Of a stretch of 64,000 nucleotides of DNA, positions 8,017-17,200 are shown in pieces (within the stretch, counting starts at the first letter, position 1; the number at the start of each line of letters is the position of its first letter). The position numbers and the translations under genes were made by a program. A model generated the notes under the pieces. It was not told where the DNA came from and did not search any database. It saw nothing but the letters and a program-made list of their open reading frames with translations. Source of the DNA: Candidatus Cloacimonadota bacterium (GTDB taxonomy: Bacteria; Cloacimonadota; Cloacimonadia; Cloacimonadales; TCS61); assembly GCA_030445745.1 (NCBI GenBank), contig JASUTE010000004.1:24173-88172 (forward strand), given 5' to 3'.

Positions 8017-8738
8017 ATCCACGGTTATATCAAATAGATAGTTACATGCGTGAATTTAATACGGAAGTGGTGGAGCACGACGCTGAGGTGAAAGCTTTAG
8101 CTTTAGCGCAAACGGCATTTTATCCAGGTGGGGGTGGACAACCCTGCGATACTGGTTGGCTTATATTTCCTAATAAAAAACTTCGTATTTGGCAGGTTAA
8201 AGTTCAGAATAGAAAGATTTGGCACTATTATAAAGAAGATTTTCAATTAACCGATATACAGGTGCAGGGGAAACTGGATTGGGCGCGACGTTATGATTTG
8301 ATGAGGACTCACACGGCTATGCATATTCTAAGTGCCGTAGCTTGGCAAGATTACCAGGTGCAGGTTACCGGAGGCAATATGGATGTTTTGCAGGGACATT
8401 TGGATTTCGAGTTTGAAACTCTTTCGGCTGAATTGATAGAGTCTTTAGAAATGAAGATAAATCAGGAAGTGAAAGAAGCACGTAGGATTGAAGTGAAGTT
8501 CTTAACCCGCGAGCAGGCAGAGAAAATTCCCGATCTTATTCGCACCAAGGTGAATTTATTACCAGCTAATTTGCAAAAGATACGAGTTGTAGAGATAGAG
8601 GGCTTAGATTTGCAGGCAGATGGTGGCACTCATGTAAAAAATACTGCTGAGGTAGGCCAAATAGCTATAACCGGATATAAAAGTAAAGGAAAGAATAATA
8701 AACGTATTAAAATCGCTTTGAAAGAGGAGAAAATATGA
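8013..8738 (+). CDS. alaX: AlaX-type alanyl-tRNA editing hydrolase
   Basis: A 241-residue stand-alone relative of the alanyl-tRNA synthetase editing domain. It has AFYPGGGGQPCDTG near residue 35, the zinc motif HTAMH (HxxxH) near residue 98 and a C-terminal DGGTHV near residue 205. In alanyl-tRNA synthetase the last motif is CGGTHV; the Asp for Cys change occurs in some free-standing AlaX proteins. AlaX removes Ser or Gly wrongly attached to tRNA-Ala. I chose the ATG at 8013, overlapping the ecfT stop; a frame extending 66 bases upstream lies inside ecfT. It overlaps the following gene by four bases, so it bridges the ECF operon and the four-gene membrane cluster. Confidence 0.88.
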   Translation: MNPRLYQIDSYMREFNTEVVEHDAEVKALALAQTAFYPGGGGQPCDTGWLIFPNKKLRIWQVKVQNRKIWHYYKEDFQLTDIQVQGKLDWARRYDLMRTHTAMHILSAVAWQDYQVQVTGGNMDVLQGHLDFEFETLSAELIESLEMKINQEVKEARRIEVKFLTREQAEKIPDLIRTKVNLLPANLQKIRVVEIEGLDLQADGGTHVKNTAEVGQIAITGYKSKGKNNKRIKIALKEEKI

Positions 8739-9838
8739 GGAAATTTCTAATTTTTCTATTTCTGTTCTCTGCGGTGTTATGGGCGCAAAATTTAGATTTT
8801 ACAGCAGAAGACAACCCCAATGATGACGGCAGTGCAATTTTGTTAAAATGGAATGCTGCTGAAATTGGAGCTGCTACTTTGCGCATAACAAAATTGGAAG
8901 AGAATGGTGATACTACCTTGGTTTATTTAAGTAGCGATGTAATTGGCCAATATATTCTAGGTGATGGCATTCAACCTAAAGTACCAGCTAATTTTAGGTT
9001 GCAGGCATTAGATGTTACTGGAAATATATTAGCTGAAAAAGAGGTGACAGCTGTTGCTAAAGCCCAGTGGTTCAATACCAATAAAATCTCGTTGCTTATA
9101 ATGGCTATTATTTTAACCGCTGCTATTGTTTACTATATCTTTTCAGCGCGAAGCGGTAAGGAACTTTACATAAGAAAAATAGCCGGTTTGGAATCAATCG
9201 ATGAATCGGTGGGACGAGCTACTGAAATGGGTCGGCCGATCTTGTTTATACCAGGCACATTGGATTTGGATGATATGCAAACTATTTCCGGACTTTCAAT
9301 TTTAAGCAAACTAGCACAACGTGCAGCAGAATACGAAGCCAGATTGATTGTGCCGGTATGTCGTTCCATGGTTCTTTCCACAGCTAAAGAAGTGGTAAAA
9401 GAAGCATATTTGCGAGCTGGCCGTCCCGATGCTTACGATCCGGATGCGGTGTTTTATCTTACTGATGACCAATTTGGCTTTGTGGCTGGGGTAGATGGAA
9501 TTATAGTGCGTGAAAAACCAGCAGCTAACTTCTTTTTGGGAGCTTTTTATGCGGAATCATTAATATTGGCTGAAACTGGTTTTGCCAGCGGTTCTATTCA
9601 AACTGCTGGAACCGCTATGCCCAGTCAGCTGCCTTTCTTTGTAGTTGCCTGCGATTACACCCTTATTGGTGAAGAGTTATTTGCAGCATCAGCCTATCTT
9701 AGCAAAGAACCGCATCAATTAGGAAGCCTGAAAGGTCAGGATTTAGGTAAAGCTATCTTTCTGGTAGTGTTAACTTTAGGAATTTTCCTGGAAATTATTG
9801 GTGTTCATTTCCTGAAAGATTTCCTAACCATACATTGA
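8735..9838 (+). CDS. Exported membrane protein, first of a four-gene unknown cluster (DUF6754-like)
   Basis: A 367-residue protein. Residues 1-18 are a signal peptide ending WAQ. Residues about 22-105 look like a fibronectin type III-like domain (SAILLKWNAAEIGAATLRI). A membrane segment lies at about 118-138, then a cytoplasmic domain of about 190 residues rich in alanine and glycine (GRATEMGRPILFIPG, AKEVVKEAYLRAGRPD), and a last membrane segment at about 340-360. From memory this resembles families listed as DUF6754, with moderate certainty; no function is known to me. It is followed by three membrane proteins with gaps or overlaps of only a few bases, so the four probably form one complex. 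Confidence 0.65.
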   Translation: MRKFLIFLFLFSAVLWAQNLDFTAEDNPNDDGSAILLKWNAAEIGAATLRITKLEENGDTTLVYLSSDVIGQYILGDGIQPKVPANFRLQALDVTGNILAEKEVTAVAKAQWFNTNKISLLIMAIILTAAIVYYIFSARSGKELYIRKIAGLESIDESVGRATEMGRPILFIPGTLDLDDMQTISGLSILSKLAQRAAEYEARLIVPVCRSMVLSTAKEVVKEAYLRAGRPDAYDPDAVFYLTDDQFGFVAGVDGIIVREKPAANFFLGAFYAESLILAETGFASGSIQTAGTAMPSQLPFFVVACDYTLIGEELFAASAYLSKEPHQLGSLKGQDLGKAIFLVVLTLGIFLEIIGVHFLKDFLTIH

Positions 9839-9846
9839 GGTAGAAT

Positions 9847-10542
9847 ATGAAAAGAAATATACCACTTATAATTACTTTTTTAGTTGGGATTACCGTTATA
9901 TTTTCCGAATTTATACCGCATTATCCTTTTGGAATGCTGAGTGGTGAGCTAGAAAATTGGTTTTTAATCATCTCAGGTTTTGCTATTCTTCTAGGACAAC
10001 TCAGTCTATTTAAAGTAAATATCTTAAAAATTAAGTTCAAAAAAGAAAATTGGCAATATTCAGTTATCACATTGATAAGTGTGGTAGTTATGATAGGCAC
10101 CGGTTTACTTTGGGGAACCAAAGATAATACTGGAATCTTGGGAAATGGTGATCAAATTATTGCTGTAATGGGTTCTAAGCCTTTTGATTATCTTTTTGAT
10201 AACGTTTATCAGCATCTGCAAGCAACTATGTTCAGCCTTTTAGCATTTTTCATCGCTTCAGCTGCCTACCGTGCTTTTATTGCCAGAACTACCGAATCCA
10301 ATTTGTTGTTGATAGCTGCTATTTTAGTGATGCTAGGTAATACAAGTTTGGGTAGTTTTCTTACCAGTTGGATACCAGAAGCGATCAGTTTTCTACATTT
10401 GCCCAAATTAGCTGAATTCATAATGAAATATCCTACAACAGCTGGGCAACGAGCTATAATGATTGGAGCTGGTTTAGGAATTATCGGTAGTTCACTAAGG
10501 ATAATTCTGGGTATCGAACGTTCCTATTTAGGAGGTAAGTAA
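9847..10542 (+). CDS. Polytopic membrane protein, second of the four-gene cluster
   Basis: A 231-residue protein with about six membrane segments (approximately residues 5-23, 38-56, 72-92, 127-147, 155-175 and 203-222). A hydrophilic loop between the third and fourth segments contains GTKDNTGILGNGDQIIAVMGSK when read with its flanks. I do not recognise the family. A ribosome binding site GAGG precedes the ATG by a few bases, and the stop overlaps the next start by one base. Function can only be guessed from its place in the cluster. Confidence 0.6.
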   Translation: MKRNIPLIITFLVGITVIFSEFIPHYPFGMLSGELENWFLIISGFAILLGQLSLFKVNILKIKFKKENWQYSVITLISVVVMIGTGLLWGTKDNTGILGNGDQIIAVMGSKPFDYLFDNVYQHLQATMFSLLAFFIASAAYRAFIARTTESNLLLIAAILVMLGNTSLGSFLTSWIPEAISFLHLPKLAEFIMKYPTTAGQRAIMIGAGLGIIGSSLRIILGIERSYLGGK

Positions 10543-11369
10543 TGGCACAAAAAACTATAGATAGACGCTGGATATTTCTTTTGATCTTTATTGGAGTAGC
10601 GCTGCCGCTAATATTTATTATCGGATTACCTATTGAAACCACAGAAAATGTGCGTATGGTGTACGAGATGGTAGAAAATACACCCCCGGGTTCTACAGTG
10701 CTTATCTCTTACGATTTCGATCCTGCTAGCCGACCAGAATTGTATCCCATGGGACTGGCATTGGTAGAGCATTGTTTCCAAAGAGATATCAAGGTTATTT
10801 TTACTGCCCTGTGGCCGATGGGCGTGCAGATGGCAGAGGATGTTTTGGATGTAATGCGCCAAAAATTTCCTAACAAAGAATATGGAGTTGATTATGTAAA
10901 TGTAGGTTTCAAAGCAGGCGGAATTGTTACGGTGCAGGCAATGGGTAAAAATTTTAGAGAAGTTTATCCTTCGGATATGAATGGCACACCAATTTCGGAA
11001 ATTCCTATGCTGAGAGGTGTGAAAAATTTTGATAATTTAGCTTTTCTATTCTCGTTATCAGCAGGCTCTCCGGGTATTAAAGAATGGGTACAAATAGGGC
11101 ATGATACTTATGGCAGACCTACCTCGGGTGGTGTAACCGGTGTTAGCGCTCCTTCTATTTTACCATATGTGAATGAACAGCAACAGCTTACGGGGCTACT
11201 AGCTGGCTTGAAAGCAGCAGCTGAATATGAATTTTTAATGGATTCGCCTGGCTTGGCCACTAGTGGTATGGATGCACAATCGATTGCTCACCTTATCATT
11301 ATAATTTTTATCATTATTGCTAATGTGAATTACTGGCGCGCTAACAAAGCAGAGAAGGGAGGTAAATAA
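10542..11369 (+). CDS. Membrane-anchored Rossmann-like protein, third of the four-gene cluster
   Basis: A 275-residue protein with one membrane segment at each end (about 12-30 and 246-265). The middle, about 210 residues, looks like an alpha/beta sandwich: STVLISYDFDPASRPELYPM, then KVIFTALWPMGVQMAED, then YVNVGFKAGG and SAGSPGIKEWVQIGHD. The two flanking helices would place this domain outside the cytoplasm if the N-terminus is inside. A strong ribosome binding site (GGAGG) lies before the ATG. No family name comes to mind. With the first protein it could form the soluble part of a membrane complex. Confidence 0.6.
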   Translation: MAQKTIDRRWIFLLIFIGVALPLIFIIGLPIETTENVRMVYEMVENTPPGSTVLISYDFDPASRPELYPMGLALVEHCFQRDIKVIFTALWPMGVQMAEDVLDVMRQKFPNKEYGVDYVNVGFKAGGIVTVQAMGKNFREVYPSDMNGTPISEIPMLRGVKNFDNLAFLFSLSAGSPGIKEWVQIGHDTYGRPTSGGVTGVSAPSILPYVNEQQQLTGLLAGLKAAAEYEFLMDSPGLATSGMDAQSIAHLIIIIFIIIANVNYWRANKAEKGGK

Positions 11370-12010
11370 TGGTACATTTTTTCGAAGTATTGGGAATTTG
11401 GATAGGAGCATTGCTTACCTTTGCTATTTTTAGTTTTTTGTACAAAGATAATCCCTTTTACAAAGTAGCAGAACAGATTTTTGTTGGTCTCTCAGCCGGA
11501 TACTGGTTTGTTTATACCATCTTCTTCATTTTGTTGCCAAATATGTATAACCCTTTAACTGAAAATTTTGCAGCGAACTGGATAAAACTGATTCCAGCGT
11601 TATTAGGTGTGATGATGTTGATGCGGTTAATTCCCTCCATAGAATGGGTCAGTCGCTTTCCTATCGCTTTGGTAATAGGAACAACATCAGGTGTTTTCTT
11701 CTTACGCTATTTGAAATCAGATGTAATAAATCAGCTTACAGCCACTATTATGAATCCATTTTCTGGGAATAATACGGTGATGATTGTGGGGCAAATCTTG
11801 TTGGTAATAGGAACTTTTACGGGTGTAGTCTATTTCTATTTTAGTAAAAAGCATGAAGGTGCTTTTGGCGTAACTGCACGAATTGGAATTTATTTTCTAA
11901 TGATTAGCTTTGGAGCAGCTTTTGGCTACACGGCTATGGCACGTATATCTTTGCTGATTGGTCGTTTGCAGTTCCTGCTAGGAGATTGGCTGGGAATAAT
12001 TCAACCTTAA
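11369..12010 (+). CDS. Polytopic membrane protein, fourth of the four-gene cluster
   Basis: A 213-residue protein with about six or seven membrane segments spread over the whole length. Aromatic motifs SAGYWFVYTIFF and a short charged stretch ESIEWVSRF-like (SIEWVSRF) occur in loops. The start overlaps the previous stop (TAATG) with GGAGG upstream, showing tight coupling. Unknown family. Like the second gene product it would form the membrane core of a complex; a channel, permease or secretion role cannot be decided from sequence. Confidence 0.6.
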   Translation: MVHFFEVLGIWIGALLTFAIFSFLYKDNPFYKVAEQIFVGLSAGYWFVYTIFFILLPNMYNPLTENFAANWIKLIPALLGVMMLMRLIPSIEWVSRFPIALVIGTTSGVFFLRYLKSDVINQLTATIMNPFSGNNTVMIVGQILLVIGTFTGVVYFYFSKKHEGAFGVTARIGIYFLMISFGAAFGYTAMARISLLIGRLQFLLGDWLGIIQP

Positions 12011-12019
12011 GGAAAAAAT

Positions 12020-12775
12020 ATGAAAGTTTTTAGTGTTGCCGGCTATCATCATACAGGTAAAACTGCTGTTGTAACCTCTTTGCTAAAAGAATTGGGAAAG
12101 CGTGGTTACAGCGTTTCTTCCATTAAAGATATTCACAATGAAGAATTTTCGCTGGAAAAACCAAACTCTAATAGTTGGCAACACTGGCAAGCTAGTGGGG
12201 GTGTTGTATTTGCCCGCGGAAAAAAGGAAACTTATCAGATTTGGCATCAGCATCTTAGTTTGAACCAAATGTTAAGACATTTGCAAACAGATTATGTAGT
12301 AATAGAAGGTATGAAAACAGCTGCTGTACCACATATTATTTGCGCAGAAAATTCCATAGAACTAGACGAATTAGTAGATGAGACTACTTTTGCTATTTCT
12401 GGCAAGTATGCCAATGGCCACCAGAAATATAAAGATCTGCCCGTAATAAATGCAAAGCATGAAATAGAACATTTGGCAGATCTGGTAGAAAATAAGGTAT
12501 TTGCTGTTTTACCACTAGCAGACCCCAAATGTTGTCAGGCTTGCGGTATGAGCTGTTATCAGATGACTGGAGCTATATTGCGGGGTGAAAAAAGACGTTC
12601 TGATTGTGTTTTAGATAATTCATCTAAACAAATTGTACTTAAAATTGATGGTCGTGAAGAAAAGGTAGTTCCATTTGTACAAAATTTGCTAAAAGACGCC
12701 ATAACTTCATTGGTTCGTAATTTAAAAGGCTGTCAACATGGTAAGATCGAGATAGAGATACAAGATGAAGACTAA
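12020..12775 (+). CDS. MobB-like P-loop protein with C-terminal cysteine cluster
   Basis: A 251-residue protein. The N-terminal 150 residues match the MobB GTP-binding fold: VAGYHHTGKT (P-loop, residues 6-15), SIKDIHNEEF and VVIEGMKT. MobB proteins assist attachment of GMP to molybdopterin. The C-terminal part is different: CCQACGMSCYQM near residues 171-182 followed by a further Cys in RRSDCVLD, five cysteines that could bind an iron-sulfur cluster or zinc. No other molybdenum-cofactor gene is in the window, so the link to that pathway is by family only. The gene follows the four-gene cluster by nine bases and overlaps the next gene by 11. Confidence 0.7.
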   Translation: MKVFSVAGYHHTGKTAVVTSLLKELGKRGYSVSSIKDIHNEEFSLEKPNSNSWQHWQASGGVVFARGKKETYQIWHQHLSLNQMLRHLQTDYVVIEGMKTAAVPHIICAENSIELDELVDETTFAISGKYANGHQKYKDLPVINAKHEIEHLADLVENKVFAVLPLADPKCCQACGMSCYQMTGAILRGEKRRSDCVLDNSSKQIVLKIDGREEKVVPFVQNLLKDAITSLVRNLKGCQHGKIEIEIQDED

Positions 12776-13382
12776 AATTTTGTTCAAGAAAGAAGCAGGC
12801 GAGGTTATAAAAATTTGTAATTCTCCTGCTGAATTTCAGAAAGAAGTGTATATCTACCAGAAAAATTTGGATTTTACTCCTAAACTTATTGACCACGATG
12901 GTCGCATAAAACTTATTTTACAGTTTATTCCAGGTGAAACTATTGCCCAGATAAAAAATCCAGATTTTTCCGAATTAGCAAAGTTATTTTTGCAATTACA
13001 TAGATTGGAGCAACGAGATGGTAAGGTTATCTGTCATATCGATACTAATCCCAGAAACTACATAAAGTGGCAACAGCAATATTATATGCTAGATTTTGCC
13101 GAATGGCAATGGCAATTACCAGAGGTTGATTTAATAAATTTTCTCCTGTTTTATGCTTCGGAACAGCAAAAAGACCAGTTTCGTAAAACTTGTGAAAGTT
13201 TTCTAAGGACTTATCATGAGGAAAGTACAATAAATGTGATAGAGTGGGAATTACTCCTAGCAGAATTGATCTTAAAATTTGACAGACGCCGTAAAATTTT
13301 TTGTAAAAAAGAACATAGTTTAAGTTCGGATGTAAATATAAACAGGAATTTTTTAAAAGATATCAATCAAATTTTGTATTAA
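12765..13382 (+). CDS. Aminoglycoside-phosphotransferase-like kinase
   Basis: A 205-residue small protein kinase-fold phosphotransferase. It carries ICHIDTNPRNYI (Brenner-type HxDxxxxN catalytic loop, near residue 90) followed by MLDFAEW (the DFG-equivalent, near residue 108). An N-terminal lobe (KILFKKEAGEVIKICN, and a Glu in FQKEVYIY) supplies the nucleotide-binding side. Substrate unknown: families with this layout phosphorylate antibiotics, choline, sugars or lipopolysaccharide. It is shorter than typical APH proteins (about 260). It starts inside the MobB-like gene and ends at a strong terminator. Confidence 0.7.
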   Translation: MKTKILFKKEAGEVIKICNSPAEFQKEVYIYQKNLDFTPKLIDHDGRIKLILQFIPGETIAQIKNPDFSELAKLFLQLHRLEQRDGKVICHIDTNPRNYIKWQQQYYMLDFAEWQWQLPEVDLINFLLFYASEQQKDQFRKTCESFLRTYHEESTINVIEWELLLAELILKFDRRRKIFCKKEHSLSSDVNINRNFLKDINQILY

Positions 13383-13384
13383 AA

Positions 13385-13420
13385 AAGCCGGAACTTTGCG
13401 GTTCCGGCCTTATATATTTT
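13385..13420. terminator. Bidirectional rho-independent terminator
   Basis: GCCGGAAC (13387-13394) pairs with GTTCCGGC (13401-13408) around a six-base loop. It is followed on the plus strand by a T-rich run and preceded by six A residues, which become the U tract on the minus strand. It lies between the convergent kinase gene and the lipoprotein gene and can serve both. Confidence 0.9.
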
Positions 13421-14218
13421 TTATTTTGAATACCAGGTGGTAATTTCGGAAGCAAGTTTATATAATTCATCCACTTGCCCTTTGTTGTAAAAACCATCTT
13501 CGGAAGAAAAGATAATCTCTTTTATCTTTTTAACATTTTCCAAAGATTTTTGGAAGTATTCCTTGGATTTTAGTTCTTCATCACTTAGATTAGGTAGGTC
13601 GTGCATCAGTGCTGTTATAATGGTTTTATTGGCTAGCTGTTTAGTAGCTTCTTTATTATAGTTCAAATCATTAATAATTACATTACTTACATCTTCTAAT
13701 CCACGCATCCAACCGCCATATTGAATCAAGATGACCGAGTCGAAACTTTCCATATTATAAAGTTCATCGAGTATTTTTGTTTTATAGGATTCCAGTTTCT
13801 TTTCGATTTTATTCCATTCACCCTTATTCAGCATTATGCTTAAAGAATCGGACAGCATTAGAAATTCTTTGCTTACCCCTAATACTTCAGCATAATTGGT
13901 AAGCTCATTAGTTATTTGCACTAGGCTATTCTTATTTTTACCTTGCAAGCTCACCAAGGCATCGGCAATTCCGGAGCCCATATTGAAAGCTATTTTATCT
14001 ATAGTGTCACCAGCTGGCTTGGTTCTTTCATTCAAAATGCGGGTGTAGTTAACATTGCCAAGGGCATTCAATTGTGAAAGTACCATGGTAAGGGGAACTG
14101 GCTGTGTATAATAAACTTTCACTGTAACTTTTTCCTTACTTTCAGCTTTTTCTCCGTTTTTGCCACATGCAAAAAAAATCATGAGAAATAGTAATAATAG
14201 TATGAAATATTTTTTCAT
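13421..14218 (-). CDS. Lipoprotein downstream of the FHA/ABC transporter
   Basis: A 265-residue predicted lipoprotein. The signal MKKYFILLLLFLMIFFACGKN contains a lipobox with Cys at about residue 18. The mature part is predicted to be largely helical, with repeated Leu/Ile spacing and no motif I recognise. The ATG at 14218 was chosen because AGGAGG-like sequence (14224-14229) lies before it; a frame start four codons upstream would ignore that site. It follows the large ABC transporter gene by a dozen bases on the same strand, so it is probably its periplasmic partner. Confidence 0.7.
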   Translation of the reverse strand: MKKYFILLLLFLMIFFACGKNGEKAESKEKVTVKVYYTQPVPLTMVLSQLNALGNVNYTRILNERTKPAGDTIDKIAFNMGSGIADALVSLQGKNKNSLVQITNELTNYAEVLGVSKEFLMLSDSLSIMLNKGEWNKIEKKLESYKTKILDELYNMESFDSVILIQYGGWMRGLEDVSNVIINDLNYNKEATKQLANKTIITALMHDLPNLSDEELKSKEYFQKSLENVKKIKEIIFSSEDGFYNKGQVDELYKLASEITTWYSK

Positions 14219-14230
14219 TATATCCTCCAT

Positions 14231-17200
14231 TTATTTCTTTATTCTAAAATAATATTGAATAGAGAAATATGTCAATAAATTAATCAAAATCCAGAAAATA
14301 AACAAAATGATTACACTTAAATTGTAGGTATTACATTGCCAACCCATCACACTTTTTTTACTAGCAAGGAAAAAGTTACGATGATTATTGTAAAATTTTC
14401 CATCCATATAGTTTACAGCTGTATCGATGTTGTTGTTTACATACTTTTCCCGGGGATATTTCCTAATAATATCTGTCTTGGCTTCTGCTATCTGTTTGCG
14501 AATTTGTCGAAATTCTTTACTTCTTATTTGGAAATTTTTTCGTTCTTGGTGTAATTTTTCTGCTTTTTGGTTCAATTTTCTTAAGCCTTTAGAATATGGG
14601 TTCAATTTTGCTTGGGAGACAAAGAGACCTTCGAATAGCCAGCGTGAGGGTATAATTTGTACAACTTCTGGGATAACGTTTTCTGGATTTAGTTTGAAAT
14701 TTTGGTTCATTTTTTCGAATTCTATCACTGCTCCACCAAAAATTATCTGTGGTATCAAAACTAAGGGTAGCACATTTATGATAGCTTTTTTATCTTTTAT
14801 AAGAGAGGAAGCCAGCAAACCCAAAGAAAATCCGATTATAGCTGATAGTAACAAATAAGAGATGTAGCTGAACCACATACCTCTTATTTCCAAGATAAAA
14901 GCAGCTATTACGTAGTATAACATAGCTTGAATGAGGGCAAATACGCAAAGTGTGATATTTTTTGTAAGTAAATAAAGTGAAGATTTAATGTTCATCTTGT
15001 TTTCACGTAAGATTATTCGTTTTTCTGCGATAATTTCGTCTAAGCTGTTAGATAATCCTAAAAATATAAAAATAATAACAGAAATAAAAATAAAAATTTT
15101 GATATTAACGTTTTGCGCAAAAGTGTAGGGAGTATCAGCAACAGAATAGCGCAATATAAAAGCTACAATAATAGCTAGGAGCGGTGCGGCCAGGAAAGTA
15201 ACATACAAATTGGAAGGATTGCGCAATTTATTTTTTACATTTCGCAATAATAGGTAATAAAATTGGATACAGTTTTCTTTGAAATTCAACTTGCGGTGAG
15301 AAAATTTCTTCTTTTCTCTTTCCGAATCGTCATTATATTCCTGTTGTTTTTTATCTGTGGTGGTTATAAGCTCGTATATCTGATATTTCTTGAACTTGGT
15401 CTTCCAATATTCTGGTGAATATTGTCTCTGTTCTTCAAATATATCTGCATCTTCAGGATTTTGTTTGTAAATCGGGTTGCCAGCGCTATCTAATAGAGGG
15501 TATTGCAGCACATCAAAAAGATATTCTGCCATCTTCAATTTCTTTTTCCTAAGAAGTTTATCTTTGCCATAGACCATATTCTCTAGTTCATCATCGAAAT
15601 AGTCGAATACTTCATTAGTACTGCCAAAAAATACTTCAGTACCATTGTTATCCATTAATAGTAATTTATCGAACTGCTGCATCATGTCCGGATTTGGTTG
15701 ATGAATGGTAGCTATTATCATTTTACCTTGATCTTTTAGTTCGTTTAGCATATCAATTATTTTTTCGGAATCTTTGGAAGATAGACCAGAAGTTGGTTCA
15801 TCTAATACAACTATTATAGGATCGGAAAGTAGTTCTAGTGCAATATTTAGCCGTTTTCTTTCTCCACCACTCAGTTTTTTATCTAACACTGTACCTACGA
15901 CTAAATTGCGCTTTTCATATAACCCCACCTGAATAAGAATATTTTCTATTTTTTTCTTAATAATTTGCTTATTTTTGATATGTGAAAGTCGCAATCTACC
16001 ACAGTAGTAAAGGTTTTCGTACACGGTTAAGTTATCGAAAAGCAAGTCATCTTGCGGCACATAGCCAAAATATTCTTTCAGATAGGAAAAATTATTGTAC
16101 AAATCGTTGCCATCAATTTCAATTTGCGCTTTCCAGGGAATTAGTTCACCTATCAGAGTTTTAAGTAGGGTAGTTTTGCCACAGCCGCTTGGCCCCATAA
16201 TAGCTAAAAATTCATTTTTTCTAACATCAAAACTTAAATCGTCCAAGGCAATAGTGTTATCATCGCGAAAACGGTGGGTTAGATTATTTACCTGTAGGTG
16301 TGAAATCTCCAAATCTACCTTTATTAAATCGAAAAATTTATTTATTCGAAAGCTATGCTGGCCAACAGTTATTATGTCACGATTCAAAACAAATTTCTCT
16401 TCGTGGGTCAAAGGTTGGTGATTCAGCAAGATAGCAGGTTTTTTTATCAGAGCTTCAATGGAATAGCAGTTATCTTCGTAAAATATTTTAGCTATAGATT
16501 TTGCAGTCTCGTGTTCGGTTATATGGAAAAAATCTTCTGAAATATTTATATAAAATTTGTTTAATTTACGCTCTTTTCGAAACATTAAGTTTTCTGTAAG
16601 AATATCCAAAGGGCTGAATTCCAAAGCGTCGTTTATTATAATAAAATCATTGATTGCAATTTCATATTTACGTTCCGGGAGTAAAGTATTTCTTCCTAAA
16701 GTAATTTTGCCGCGAATGGGTTTAAGACTGATGCGGTTGCTTTTCTGATATATATCAAAGCCAAAGTTCTCTTTGGTATTTTTTATTACTCGTATTGTTT
16801 CATCTTTTTTGTTATCGTAAAGCTTCATTATATCTTCGTAGGAAAGTGTGAAATTACTATGCTCATTTTCAGGATTTTCAAATGAAATGGTTTCATCTTT
16901 TTCTAGTTTGTATAGACGGTTTATAACCATCTCAGTTTTACCAATTTTGAATGATTTATCTACATAAGTACCCGCTAAAATAAAATCCTCTATAATCAAT
17001 ATAAACAAGCTATAGGATTTGTTGCTTCGTAAAAATATATCGCTTCTGGCGTTGCTTCCGAATAATAAGAAATTTGAGAAAATAGTATCACTCAAGTATT
17101 GAAGGAAATAGCTTAGTTTAATATCGATATGATTGCTTTTTTTTTCTATCAAGTCGTTTATCTGGTGGTAGAGTTGGATATCTATTTCCAACATTTCCAC

